From Megalonaias nervosa (Eukaryota > Mollusca > Bivalvia > Unionida > Unionidae): a stretch of DNA of 64,000 nucleotides. Of the stretch, positions 62,501-64,000 are shown one piece after another (the stretch's first letter is position 1; every line of letters starts with the position of its first letter). The notes beneath the pieces are model-generated. The model made no database searches, had not been told where the DNA came from, and worked only from the letters and a program-made list of their open reading frames with translations. The stretch spans positions 1 through 64,000 of the forward strand of contig JAECUM010096235.1 in assembly GCA_016617855.1 (NCBI GenBank), in the 5' to 3' direction. A program made the position numbers and the translations under genes.

Positions 62501-64000
62501 CTTACAGATGCAGGAGTAAGACAGACAATCTGGGTTGAATTAACAAAAGTGATGACACAGGCCTTAGTTCCTACTGTAACAACAACATCTTTGGGAAATC
62601 CATAACCAGACAGCATTAAGGCAGTACCACCTAAAAATATAAAATGATTAACAGGGCAGATGGCAAAAACTAAACAACAAAACACAGCTACATAAAATAA
62701 TTTAGAAGATACTTAAATCGATGAAAATTAAACCATAACGAAACACCAAACTTCTGTGTGAATGGATATGATGCTAGTAACCTAAAGACCACAGATTTAC
62801 ATGTTATACCTGCATATGAAGGTCATCAGGTCAAAGAGACATAGTTATGGTTTATAACCAAAATTGAAGTGTCCCGGTTTCATTTACTAGGTTTTTCACC
62901 TTGTTTATGTGATGAACACAGACAAGGTACTGGATTCAAGAAATGTCTTGGACTATATTTGAATTTTCCAATTAAACTGCCAGTCCTAAATTAGAATATT
63001 TACATATTTTTAATTAATGTAAGGCAAAAGTAATGCAGCAGATGAAGCACATGATAACTGAATAAAAGTTCCAATACTGTAGCAACTTGTTATGGATTCT
63101 AATAGCACAATGTTCTAATATAAACATTTAGGATATGTAAGTAAAACAGTTTACATTCTTAGTCTGAATGAGAAAACATTGAAATTTCTCTTGAAACTTT
63201 TCATCCCTATACTGTACTATCATTTGCAATAAATCCAGACTAGAAATTTACATTAAAGCAGTTAGATCCCCACTTTTTAACACTTATCACTAGACACCCC
63301 CACATTACACATATATAAATATACATGCACAAGTGACTCCACCTCTCAACTCTGCCCCAACCCAATGAAACTGAACTGCTCATTTACAAACAATACCCAA
63401 TCATGTCCCAGTCTAAAGTAACTATTTTTAAAGGAAGAAGAAATTGCAAAATATTTATGATGTATGCAAGTCCAGGCAAAAATGATCACAAAATTCACAC
63501 CTTCCCTTCAAACAATTTGGGGATAAATCTCCAAATGCTATCCCCACTTTTTCACACTTATCCCTAGGCACTCCAACATTACACATATAAATATACCTTC
63601 ACAAATGTCTCCACCTGTAAGCTCTGCCCACGCTCATGAAACTTTCATGCTTATTTACAGACAACCCCCATTCATATCCCAGTCTGAAGTAAATATTCTG
63701 AAGGAAGTAGAAATTGCAAAAGATTTATAATGCATGCAAGTCCAGACAAAACTGACAACAAAATTCACACCTTCCTTTCAAAGAGTGTGTGGATAAATCT
63801 CCAAAGTTAGCAAATTTACCTCCCAAGTTTCCAGATGTAGGACTCATGCCACTGATTTCAGCTGTGTAATTAAACACAACATCACCTCCTGAAGGATGAC
63901 TGGCCCTGCCTCTACCACTCACTGTTACCACCACCCTGTGTCTTCCCATATTACCATTACCAACAGTGCAGGTAATAGAAGTGTTTGTGGCAATGGTGAT
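2070..64000 (-). CDS. PKHD1L1: Fibrocystin-L (PKHD1L1)-like gene, internal 23 exons, partial at both ends
   Basis: The minus-strand exons encode, in order, multiple IPT/TIG domains, a cupredoxin-like domain, more IPT/TIG domains, a first G8 domain, a PbH1 beta-helix block, a second G8 domain and the start of another beta-helix. Two G8 domains plus many TIG domains are diagnostic of the PKHD1/PKHD1L1 family; CEMIP and TMEM2 have one G8 and no TIG array. Fibrocystin-L is a large single-pass membrane protein with a huge extracellular part; in vertebrates it is known from hair-cell stereocilia coats and immune cells. All junctions are GT-AG and phases agree throughout. By phase, 16 of the 23 donors are phase 1, 5 are phase 0 and 2 are phase 2. 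About 2190 residues are covered, roughly half of the usual length of about 4200. Start codon, signal peptide, transmembrane helix and stop are outside the window. PKHD1 itself is the alternative name. I see no frameshift or stop inside the exons. Confidence 0.92.
2515..2600. repeat. 50-bp tandem pair
   Basis: caatctcttgaaaaatacat and the following bases recur with an offset of 50 bp (2515 and 2565). Confidence 0.85.
3794..4404. repeat. 301-bp tandem duplication
   Basis: Two adjacent copies (about 3794-4094 and 4095-4404), both starting gtacccagctctaattgtct and ending tatgactcagccaggg. They differ by scattered substitutions and small indels. The unit contains the body of the tRNA-like SINE whose head lies just to the right. 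Confidence 0.9.
4386..4456 (-). mobile_element. tRNA-derived SINE head
   Basis: On the minus strand, TATATGGTTAGAGCATCTGC (A-box-like) is followed about 30 bases later by GGGTTCGAACCCTGG (B box). This is a pol III promoter in tRNA form. The body continues leftward into the 301-bp duplicated unit, so it reads as a SINE, not a functional tRNA gene. Confidence 0.75.
4583..4724 (-). pseudogene. Two decayed copies of the exon 22 3' end
   Basis: 4583-4657 and 4668-4724 both resemble the last 60-75 bases of exon 22. The first still reads TFQISAISSTTITLSGVLSC followed by EHLG and keeps the GTATGG donor. Only the exon's 3' part was copied, without its acceptor, so splicing as a separate exon is unlikely. 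Flanking intron sequence (4441-4580 versus 4752-4890) was duplicated with it, at an offset of about 310 bp. Confidence 0.85.
4894..5136 (-). CDS. PKHD1L1: Exon 22: end of G8 domain 2
   Basis: Acceptor TTTGCAG, phase 1. It encodes GVFGHLDLHGKNVSHTWTKL, NTTANVGDIQIKVQYAVDW, KVGDTIVIAPTSYNAWETET and FQISAISSTTITLSGALRYE followed by HL. LDLHGK-x-x-x-x-TWTKL and WKVGDTIVIA mirror exons 15-16 of the first G8 unit. Donor GTATGG, phase 1. Two decayed copies of its 3' end lie just downstream in the intron. Confidence 0.93.
5137..5940 (-). other. Intron 21
   Basis: GT-AG intron containing 2.4 copies of an 80-bp tandem repeat at 5665-5856. Confidence 0.86.
5665..5856. repeat. 80-bp tandem repeat, 2.4 copies
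   Basis: Copies start at 5665, 5745 and 5825 (partial), each opening with a(g/a)tctcaacatttctatttc. The two full copies differ at only a few positions. Confidence 0.92.
5941..6070 (-). CDS. PKHD1L1: Exon 21: G8 domain 2
   Basis: Acceptor CAATTCAG, phase 0. It encodes GGYFIGGWQNNPLQGSAEIT, LVGEHSTPEFPTADGPPIG and SKVI. It continues exon 20 directly as YIIIQGGYFIGGW, and GSAEITLVGEH is the G-x-x-x-I-x-L-x-G strand of G8. Donor GTGAGC, phase 1. A 6.6-kb intron separates it from exon 20. Confidence 0.91.
8293..8545. repeat. Short element bounded by an inverted repeat
   Basis: ggaatacttaccca at about 8295 is matched in inverse by tgggtaagtattct at about 8526. A related block (attactcaatcataatatct, about 8586) follows. 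It may be a miniature element; related ggtaagtatt strings recur near 43268, 44371 and 45608. Confidence 0.45.
8872..9080 (-). mobile_element. SINE copy A (tRNA-derived), 3' end diverged
   Basis: On the minus strand it starts at GGGGTCCCTGAGTGGCTGAG (near 9080) and continues through GGGTTCAAGCC, the B box. It matches copies B-E over about 200 bases, but the 3' part shared by the others (cgccatttttcagcac on the plus strand) is degraded. Confidence 0.85.
12500..12625 (-). repeat. Diverged SINE-like repeat
   Basis: ttacccaaggtcatacaaca ... ggc ... aatcaaagccctta ... aactgctgagac has the spacing of a repeat also seen at 27370-27535 (ccaaggacacaa ... gattcaaccccacc). The B-box-like part is degenerate. 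Assignment is tentative. Confidence 0.4.
12654..12793 (-). CDS. PKHD1L1: Exon 20: G8 domain 2
   Basis: Acceptor TTATAG, phase 1. It encodes KWVVVDVEDLKFSTLEVRGK, then MELDYFPDSSGSYNDFKIEA and TYIIIQ. The pattern WVVVD ... LxxLEVRGxLE ... FxIxAxYIIIxGG is a G8 domain. Donor GTACCA is weaker than the others; phase 0. A decayed copy of its 5' edge sits at about 12908-12941. Confidence 0.9.
12794..13340 (-). other. Intron 19
   Basis: A 547-bp GT-AG intron that carries a partial copy of the neighbouring exon 20 edge at about 12908-12941. Confidence 0.86.
12908..12941 (-). pseudogene. Partial copy of the exon 20 5' edge
   Basis: tttcaggtcttctatatcaa and the following caacccattta repeat the exon 20 sequence at 12759-12791 with an offset of about 150 bp. 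It is too short to be a functional exon. Confidence 0.8.
13341..13625 (-). CDS. PKHD1L1: Exon 19: Cys-rich linker and start of G8 domain 2
   Basis: Acceptor ATTGCAG, phase 1. It encodes SGTKKVRKECNIYSLDQEFP, KCFYEDCVPPQDLNTVPPVD, FVYWSKAIWIVGQFIDNTIY and PPAYAYVVIPEG. The final PP-x-x-x-x-VVIPEG is the start of the second G8 domain; the preceding Trp-containing part takes the place of the first G8 strand. Donor GTAAGT, phase 1. Confidence 0.92.
13626..17339 (-). other. Intron 18
   Basis: GT-AG intron of 3.7 kb. It contains a solo pogo-like terminus (14365-14391) and a small local duplication of ctcctattacaataatta (about 14817-14856). No coding sequence supported. Confidence 0.85.
14365..14391. 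mobile_element. Solo pogo/Tigger-like terminus
   Basis: TACAGTAAGCCCTCACTATA followed by aagcacc has the form of pogo-group terminal repeats (TA-CAGT...). No partner end was found. Confidence 0.4.
17340..17505 (-). CDS. PKHD1L1: Exon 18: linker after the PbH1 block
   Basis: Acceptor TTTACTCAG, phase 0. It encodes PSDYVVFELQMAQFPDRLTI, then IGGLNPANATTGDWEWDNV and NNLVRIV. The donor GTAAAT splits a Val codon (phase 1). A second AG lies 7 bases further in but would break the frame, so the first is preferred. The segment belongs to the part of fibrocystin-L between the first beta-helix and the second G8 domain. Confidence 0.88.
17506..18157 (-). other. Intron 17
   Basis: A 652-bp GT-AG intron; nothing recognised. 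Confidence 0.87.
18158..19632 (-). CDS. PKHD1L1: Exon 17: PbH1 parallel beta-helix block
   Basis: 1475 bp in one exon; acceptor TTTCAG, donor GTATAC, phase 1 in and phase 0 out. It opens with IQTCFQGRFGEEIGSSGFGG and continues through beta-helix coils: NVEVTFAGQEF, YIRGCAIHHTFNRAINIHGV, NTLVEQTVVYNISGGAFFLQ, NTIQHNAVVGGTHFGYWYHL, FYNNSAHSCGWYGLWMYQEY, LTFNNCIFANNDKAGYEWKS and FLVKNVRFVNYNNPGFVALS. These N-x-x-x-x-N-x-A and G-x-x-hydrophobic repeats are PbH1 units. A CSSYCGGYNYHFKGIQFVNT segment and a late domain (MWVGTVIDGETYRMAFENA) follow. The block is probably extracellular; glycan binding or processing is possible by analogy to related beta-helices but is not shown. Confidence 0.95.
19633..20076 (-). 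other. Intron 16
   Basis: A 444-bp GT-AG intron; nothing recognised. Confidence 0.88.
20077..20445 (-). CDS. PKHD1L1: Exon 16: G8-to-beta-helix transition
   Basis: Acceptor TTTCCAG, phase 1. It encodes GKHIPLTWTRLQTTAVIGET, then WNVGDEIVIASTGGYQSQSQ, ITLESPLKFEHLGVIE and EFRAEVGLLTHNVVVRGN. W-T-x-L ... VGDEIVIA ... AEVGLLTHN is the conserved run after G8 in fibrocystin-L and CEMIP/TMEM2 proteins. Donor GTTAGT, phase 1. Confidence 0.94.
21400..22560 (-). pseudogene. Broken ORF of unknown family, probably a mobile-element gene
   Basis: Open minus-strand segments run 22344-21970 and 21954-21754, with similar-looking coding fragments on both sides, separated by stops and frame changes. Readable pieces include LLINKVSLTI, SDIVWNISLN and LLEDASKWGNL. 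A 26-residue unit is repeated twice because of a perfect 78-bp DNA duplication. I do not recognise the family with confidence; a structural gene of a large DNA transposon is one possibility. It is not functional as it stands. Confidence 0.4.
22054..22209. repeat. Perfect 78-bp tandem duplication
   Basis: gcagtcatggtcatcaaatg starts at 22054 and 22132. The two 78-bp copies appear identical, implying a recent event, and 78 is a multiple of three so the frame is kept. Confidence 0.95.
24340..24436. repeat. G/C-rich block
   Basis: A patch of G and C runs (ggggggtttgggggtccccc, gggggtgcagggggctgaag) in an otherwise AT-rich intron. Probably part of an interspersed repeat. No CpG island character or gene start seen. 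Confidence 0.5.
24781..25024 (-). mobile_element. SINE copy B (tRNA-derived), full length
   Basis: From the minus strand: GGGCCTCGAGTGGCCGAGTG head, GGGTTCGAGTC B box, a middle with AGAAAGCTTGCCAGTAG, and a 3' end with AAATGGCGTTAAGCCCCACA. Matches copies C and D closely. Confidence 0.92.
25030..25420 (-). pseudogene. Zinc-finger-like fragment, frame-disrupted
   Basis: On the minus strand a short open stretch encodes CDLCKKDLNYGNRGWKSLEQ followed by HIQKKLH, a C-x2-C ... H-x5-H finger like those in some transposon proteins. It continues through a Lys/Glu-rich region (KASGKSAVKYYKKKDF), then stops interrupt it. No full ORF. It is probably a relic and the family is unclear. Confidence 0.45.
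27078..27207 (-). CDS. PKHD1L1: Exon 15: G8 domain 1, end
   Basis: Acceptor TTTCTAG, phase 0. It encodes AGTETERHLKKAIITLYGHC, RDRELPIYGTKVLALREG and VLDLHG. The I-T-L-Y-G ... LPIYGTKVLA ... LDLHG run closes a G8 domain (Ile-Thr-Leu-x-Gly strand and an L-D-L-H-G turn). Donor GTAAAT, phase 1. A 6.6-kb intron follows. Confidence 0.92.
27208..27957 (-). other. Intron 14
   Basis: GT-AG intron with a SINE-like repeat at about 27370-27535; otherwise featureless. Confidence 0.85.
27370..27535 (-). repeat. SINE-like repeat with B-box-like sequence
   Basis: ggcaggattcaaccccacct resembles an inverted pol III B box, and the order of motifs parallels the repeat at 12500-12625. Diverged; assignment tentative. 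Confidence 0.45.
27958..28040 (-). CDS. PKHD1L1: Exon 14: G8 domain 1, short exon
   Basis: An 83-bp exon: acceptor ACTTCAG, phase 1, donor GTCAGT, phase 0. It encodes GGQLIFDNENDIELKSKIIL and ITDGGLLQ. The G-L-F-D ... I-I-x-G-G beta-strand pattern continues the G8 fold. This is the shortest exon in the window. Confidence 0.9.
28150..28830. repeat. Diverged interspersed repeat with tandem sub-units
   Basis: Repeating phrases include cagtgacctcaaccttt / cagttaccttgaccttt / cttttgaccttttgaccc, with aagccatccatgaaatctgg / aagccatccacaaagtttg. It ends near gacagctggacagatagatg. Unit spacing is about 150-180 bp. This style of repeat is common in marine invertebrate genomes. Confidence 0.6.
29813..29863. 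repeat. (AT)n microsatellite, about 25 units
   Basis: An uninterrupted AT run. Apparent poly-Ile/Tyr ORFs on both strands here are translations of this run. Confidence 0.97.
30240..30399 (-). CDS. PKHD1L1: Exon 13: start of G8 domain 1
   Basis: Acceptor ATGTCAG, phase 0. It encodes YYVDRWSSPYSWGGGPFPAD followed by GEMVVIPKGQTILLDTDTPV and LSMLLIQG. The W...W-GG-P-x-x-G-x-V-I-P-x-G-x-x-x-x-LD pattern is the N-terminal signature of G8 domains. The donor GTAATT splits the Gly codon (phase 1). Confidence 0.93.
30400..31545 (-). other. Intron 12
   Basis: GT-AG intron with a pogo-like terminal fragment at about 30585-30760. The rest is AT-rich with no recognised content. Confidence 0.85.
30585..30760. 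mobile_element. Pogo-like terminal fragment
   Basis: TACAGTCAAAATTGTCTTAA then gcagccac, followed by repeated ctgcttaatacaggtgattg / gctcaatagagg motifs. This resembles a pogo-group terminus with subterminal repeats. No transposase. Confidence 0.4.
31546..31705 (-). CDS. PKHD1L1: Exon 12: last IPT/TIG domain before G8-1
   Basis: Acceptor TTAACAG, phase 2. It encodes VSVAIDGSTCTVSSVTDTVI, VCVTSVHSGSIKTKVRVEVS and GNGIAKQQ, the second half of a TIG domain with its cysteine pair. Donor GTAAAT, phase 0. The next exon opens the G8 domain. Confidence 0.9.
31706..32168 (-). other. Intron 11
   Basis: A 463-bp GT-AG intron, AT-rich, with nothing recognised. Confidence 0.87.
32169..32337 (-). CDS. 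PKHD1L1: Exon 11: TIG end and next TIG core
   Basis: Acceptor CATGTAG, phase 1. It encodes GGTKSCNVVASAGNLVVTLS, NGYTYDTSLTPSILTVSPAR, then GGTAGGTTVTISGSGFG. The donor GTTAGT cuts the last Gly codon in phase 2 exactly after the GSGFG motif. Confidence 0.91.
32474..32525. repeat. Inverted microsatellite (AAT)n-(ATT)n
   Basis: About six AAT units switch at about 32490 into about eleven ATT units, making a perfect palindromic stem of trinucleotides. Confidence 0.95.
32880..33915. repeat. Tandem array of diverged units of about 145 bp
   Basis: ggatcttgctcattaycaaa-type phrases recur at about 33225, 33347, 33493, 33638 and 33783, with companions 'gatcagaaatatg' and 'caagctcagccaatcagatg'. Spacing is near 145 bp in the right half. 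Ends with tgacagatggatgcatgac. Confidence 0.75.
34595..34753 (-). CDS. PKHD1L1: Exon 10: IPT/TIG core
   Basis: Acceptor TTCAACAG, phase 1. It reads GSIAGGQMVTISGKGLDHNA, then TSVTICGNVCSAIG and SFICFTPPANIT. The core, the cysteines and the PPANITG ending match a TIG domain. Donor GTGAAT, phase 1. Two NxT sequons are present (NAT, NIT). Confidence 0.91.
34754..35921 (-). other. Intron 9
   Basis: GT-AG intron with no recognised repeat or gene. Confidence 0.85.
35922..36113 (-). CDS. PKHD1L1: Exon 9: TIG second half and start of the next TIG
   Basis: Acceptor ATTTTAG, phase 1, completing the TIG begun at the end of exon 8: VMVYIDDAACTVLSSNATSI, ICTLAVHGSGRYPVVVIVEG, then FSYKLSITGISPSTG at the boundary. 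The donor GTAAGG falls inside the G|G turn of the following TIG (phase 1). Confidence 0.92.
36114..36522 (-). other. Intron 8
   Basis: A short 409-bp GT-AG intron containing an imperfect (CA)n microsatellite at 36149-36175; nothing else seen. Confidence 0.88.
36149..36175. repeat. (CA)n microsatellite, one interruption
   Basis: CA run broken once by CAGA, in intron 8. Confidence 0.93.
36523..37806 (-). CDS. PKHD1L1: Exon 8: large exon with about four and a half IPT/TIG domains
   Basis: 1284 bp, uninterrupted. After a Cys-containing linker (SSSCAPDNTQVSGCTN) there are TIG cores at TTETTIIIQGNGF, GSTAGGTSLTIQGSGFG, TGPTTLTITGSKLG, GSIHGGTVLTISGNGF and a final GVSGDTLSITGSNFAAS that is cut by the next intron. 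Each complete domain carries the C...C pair. Acceptor TTTGTAG, donor GTAAGT, phase 1 at both ends. It is unusual here because every other TIG domain is split by introns. Confidence 0.94.
37807..40178 (-). other. Intron 7
   Basis: GT-AG intron. A decayed copy of the exon 8 5' edge lies at about 37912-38005. Otherwise I see nothing recognisable. Confidence 0.82.
37912..38005 (-). pseudogene. Decayed copy of the exon 8 5' edge and acceptor
   Basis: gcccctacaaatagggcaac at 37930 repeats the exon 8 acceptor region (cacccctacaaataggacat at 37803) at an offset of 127 bp, including flanking intron. The copied coding part reaches a stop within about nine codons, so it is not a usable exon start. Confidence 0.85.
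40179..40355 (-). CDS. PKHD1L1: Exon 7: cupredoxin-like domain, last part, and linker
   Basis: Acceptor TTTACAG, phase 1. It encodes GGYQFRFALPGTYYYWSG, the closing F-x-F-x-x-PGTYYY strand of the cupredoxin fold. The Cys and His that bind copper in true blue-copper proteins are absent from this loop (YWSG instead of a C-x-x-H type loop), so metal binding is unlikely. A beta-rich linker (VGEVVVKVAGKTA) follows. Donor GTAAGA, phase 1. Confidence 0.88.
42565..42821 (+). mobile_element. SINE copy C (tRNA-derived) with target-site duplication
   Basis: Head ggggccccgagtggccgagt, A-box region tggccgagtggtctaaagcg, B box gggttcgagtc, middle gaaagcttgccagtagcttc and a (CAA)n tail after gcgttaagccccac. 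It is flanked by the 14-bp direct repeat cagatgtcagtttg at 42551-42564 and 42822-42835, the mark of LINE-driven retroposition. Confidence 0.95.
44783..45160 (-). pseudogene. DIRS-like retroelement RT fragment
   Basis: An open 125-codon stretch includes FLQLLGLFSLAAGLLYFGGL, which matches the ...EFLQLLGLFNAAADLIPLGxL... type of segment in the connection region of DIRS-like reverse transcriptases and aligns with the same segment in the 49-kb remnant. Truncated on both sides. Confidence 0.6.
46308..46493 (-). CDS. PKHD1L1: Exon 6: cupredoxin-like domain, first part
   Basis: Acceptor TTTTTGCAG, phase 1. The sequence reads FKPNYVEVQTGDIVQWTWNT, then IAHSVHQT and VNMDNGFGSP. The V-x-V-x-x-GD-x-V-x-W-x-W pattern followed by a His-containing loop is that of cupredoxin-fold domains, and such a segment sits between TIG domains in fibrocystin-L proteins. 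No ATG ORF exposes this exon; it rests on splice sites, matching phase and the fold pattern. Donor GTATGT, phase 1. Confidence 0.87.
47328..47584 (+). mobile_element. SINE copy D (tRNA-derived), full length
   Basis: Same order as copy C: gggcccccgagtggccgagt, gggttcgagtctaagattcg, gtatagcctatcgtgtgctg, aaatggcgttaagccccaca and a (CAA)n tail. Nearly identical to copy C, so both are relatively young. No clear target-site duplication seen. Confidence 0.93.
48737..48763 (+). mobile_element. Solo pogo-type terminus
   Basis: TACTGTATATACTCATTTAA followed by aagtaac resembles the ends of the element at 53077-55339 (TACTGTATATACTTATAAGT in reverse complement). No transposase nearby. Confidence 0.45.
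48990..51040 (-). mobile_element. Decayed DIRS-like retroelement (RT / RNase H region)
   Basis: Minus-strand fragments across several frames read, in order from the right: a Ser/Thr-rich region near 50800-51035, then IIDWSCLNNF near 49890 (RT motif), VREFLQLIGLFNAAADLIPL near 49330, and WEPREWPLYINILEIKAVIN at 49070-49010 (RNase H-like, xxHINxLExxAVxxAL). The order and motifs fit DIRS or a related tyrosine-recombinase retroelement. There are many stops and frameshifts, so it is inactive. Same orientation as the host gene. Confidence 0.6.
51127..51371 (-). CDS. PKHD1L1: Exon 5: IPT/TIG domain upstream of the cupredoxin-like domain
   Basis: Starts after TTTTTAATAG in phase 2. It encodes VTNVYPTKGSVLGGTKITVT followed by GSGFGMDSSDVDITIGDHVC, the typical TIG core and first cysteine, and then VICQIQD with the second cysteine. 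The sequence following the TIG is short and leads into the next domain. The donor GTAAGT leaves phase 1. A 6.1-kb intron lies upstream (exon 4 side) and a 4.6-kb intron downstream. Confidence 0.91.
51907..52143 (-). mobile_element. SINE copy E (tRNA-derived)
   Basis: On the minus strand it reads GGGGGCCCTATGTGGCGTAG, GGGTTCGAGTCTCAGGCTCG and ends near AAATGGCGTTAAAACC. More diverged than copies C and D. Confidence 0.9.
53077..55339 (+). mobile_element. Pogo-type (POGK-like) DNA transposon, internally deleted
   Basis: The left end (tatataatcgtttataagtc, subterminal aggggttgtcttataaatga) and right end (gggggacgacttataagtat then atacagta) form diverged inverted repeats. A shortened, broken transposase gene lies between. 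About 2.26 kb. Boundaries are inferred from the repeats. Confidence 0.6.
54151..54896 (+). pseudogene. Pogo-type transposase remnant
   Basis: Starts MGKRKHNAYDGAFKLKV, continues after a frame break as NNTRAAEYEFGVLEKLM (psq-like DNA-binding helix). The 3' part reads VWEKIPNDMVVKLLKKCGIS followed by NAMDGTEDD and an acidic tail (ELDDESDDESESD), a typical end of pogo/Tigger-type transposases. Only about 250 codons of the usual 500 remain, with several breaks; the DDE catalytic part is largely missing. Confidence 0.72.
55354..56975. repeat. Region bounded by clusters of TTCWWGAA palindromes
   Basis: The 8-mer TTCWWGAA (mostly within gttcatgaac / gttcttgaac / gttcaagaac) occurs seven times in about 55362-55562 and four times in about 56780-56950, with many near matches, and is sparse in between. 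The layout suggests subterminal repeats of a non-autonomous transposon, with the element type unknown. Confidence 0.55.
57443..57638 (-). CDS. PKHD1L1: Exon 4: IPT/TIG domain
   Basis: Joins exon 3 through a split Asn codon and reads GTIEISGSGFGSFANGSAVL, a clear TIG core. It then has NNTHVTASYSGLSPGSQSI and ends in a beta strand (KLNVGGNGFVVDI). This copy lacks the usual cysteine pair. The acceptor is TTTTCAG, the donor GTATGT, and the exon ends in phase 2. NGS and NNT sequons are present. Confidence 0.9.
57639..59676 (-). other. Intron 3
   Basis: GT-AG intron largely occupied by a decayed non-LTR retrotransposon in the opposite orientation (about 57790-59480). Confidence 0.85.
57790..59480 (+). 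mobile_element. Non-LTR retrotransposon (LINE) remnant, antisense to host gene
   Basis: Fragments in shifting frames include an endonuclease-like IIIGDLNFS, then HMLFTKYTLYGSNKAWKNYR (a K-W-x-x-Y-x-x-x-R-N linker), VQIFKKDNPLDKNNYRPVST (RT motif NYRPVS) and VAAVLVDLSKAF (RT motif with the catalytic Asp). Motif order fits a CR1/Jockey-type LINE. It is full of stops and truncated before the end of the RT domain. Confidence 0.78.
59677..59809 (-). CDS. PKHD1L1: Exon 3: end of one TIG domain and start of the next
   Basis: Follows a CCCCAG acceptor in phase 0. It encodes AIVRTVSVTVSKDGI, then SSFTYDLSLTATITSVTPST. The FTY...ITSVTP pattern marks the boundary between two adjacent IPT domains. No ATG-started ORF of useful length exists here, so the exon is supported by splice sites, phase and domain continuity. 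The donor is GTAAGG and the exon ends in phase 1. Confidence 0.88.
60088..61653. mobile_element. Non-autonomous pogo-like element with TIRs
   Basis: The left end CAGTAAAACCTGTTATGAGA matches the reverse complement of the right end (CAGTAAAGTTAAAACCTGTT then ATGAGTGACC). Subterminal ggtctctcataacagg-type motifs occur near both ends. A TA precedes the left end. No transposase was found. An internal imperfect direct duplication (gcagtcattgttaca at about 61171 and 61430) is present. Confidence 0.7.
61896..62130 (-). mobile_element. SINE copy F (tRNA-derived), old copy
   Basis: Minus strand: GGGGCCCTTGGTGGCCAAGT at the head and a 3' part matching ataggctatac / gcaatttcaaagcacaagat of the family. 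Diverged, with a decayed B box (CATGAGTTTGAGTCTTGGAC). Confidence 0.82.
62506..62630 (-). CDS. PKHD1L1: Exon 2: IPT/TIG core
   Basis: Starts in phase 1 after a TTTTTAG acceptor and joins exon 1 as GNLGGTALMLSGYGF, the conserved GG-x-x-hydrophobic-x-G-x-G-F core of a TIG domain. VTVGTKACVITFVNSTQIVC follows, including the paired TIG cysteines and an NST glycosylation sequon. The donor is GTAAGT and the exon ends in phase 0. Confidence 0.9.
62631..63819 (-). other. Intron 1
   Basis: GT-AG intron. Its part nearest exon 1 is a 275-bp tandem duplication (about 63266-63805, listed separately). Nothing else is recognised between 62631 and 63260. Confidence 0.85.
63266..63805. repeat. 275-bp tandem duplication beside exon 1
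   Basis: tccccactttttaacactta (63266) and tccccactttttcacactta (63541) open two copies that share cattacacatat, cagtctaaagtaa / cagtctgaagtaa, gaaattgcaaaa and ggataaatctccaaa. The second copy ends about 15 bases from the exon 1 donor. Confidence 0.9.
63820..64000 (-). CDS. PKHD1L1: Exon 1 of window: IPT/TIG domain, second half, and start of the next (continues beyond the right edge)
   Basis: The minus frame is open to the window edge. It reads SITCTVGN, then a beta-rich stretch (HRVVVTVSGRG) and VVFNYTAEISGMSPTSGNLG, the usual end of one TIG domain followed by the start of the next (IxxxxPxxGxxxG). The donor is GTAAAT at 63819-63814 (minus strand), leaving phase 1 after a Gly codon. The 5' end of the exon is not visible. 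Confidence 0.88.

Larger units (their letters stand above)
59810..62505 (-). other. Intron 2
   Basis: GT-AG intron holding a TIR-flanked element (60088-61653) and a diverged tRNA-derived SINE (about 61896-62130). The remaining stretches show no gene. Confidence 0.85.

Overview
The window is a piece of an animal nuclear genome. It is AT-rich, its coding sequence is split by GT-AG introns, and it carries microsatellites, tRNA-derived SINEs and decayed LINE, DIRS-like and pogo/Tigger-like elements. The mix of repeats (tRNA-headed SINEs and diverged 'gtgacctTGACC'-type arrays) suggests a marine invertebrate, perhaps a lophotrochozoan such as a mollusc. That placement is inference; the sequence alone does not fix the species.

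One protein-coding gene fills the window. It lies on the minus strand and runs off both ends. I assembled 23 exons between 64000 and 2070. Every splice site is GT-AG and the reading phase matches across all 22 complete introns, giving about 6.56 kb of coding sequence, or roughly 2190 residues. In protein order it encodes a row of IPT/TIG domains (64000-51127), a cupredoxin-like domain (46493-40179), more IPT/TIG domains (37806-31546), a first G8 domain (30399-20077), a large parallel beta-helix (PbH1) block (19632-18158), a linker (17505-13341), a second G8 domain (13341-4894) and the start of a second beta-helix (2243-2070). This is the architecture of fibrocystin-L (PKHD1L1), a very large extracellular or ciliary-surface membrane protein. 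The signal peptide and first IPT domains lie beyond the right edge. The second PbH1 block, the transmembrane helix and the tail lie beyond the left edge.

The introns hold the rest of the content. The main items are a Tigger-like element at about 101-1732; a tRNA-headed SINE and a 301-bp tandem duplication at 3794-4456; six copies of a second tRNA-derived SINE (8.9, 24.8, 42.6, 47.3, 51.9 and 61.9 kb), one with a 14-bp target-site duplication; an unrecognised broken ORF at 21.4-22.5 kb with a perfect 78-bp tandem repeat; a 145-bp tandem array at 32.9-33.9 kb; DIRS-like reverse-transcriptase remnants at 44.8-45.2 and 49.0-51.0 kb; a pogo-type element at 53.1-55.3 kb; a TTCWWGAA-rich region at 55.4-57.0 kb; an antisense LINE remnant at 57.8-59.5 kb; and a non-autonomous TIR element at 60.1-61.65 kb.

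The most unusual pattern is that several exon edges (exons 8, 20 and 22 as numbered here) have decayed tandem copies in the adjoining intron. A 275-bp intronic tandem duplication also sits next to the donor of exon 1. No bacterial genes, rRNA, CRISPR array or functional tRNA were found. I found no clearly new biological system. The strongest items for a second look are the exon-edge duplications, the TTCWWGAA clusters and the broken ORF at 22 kb.
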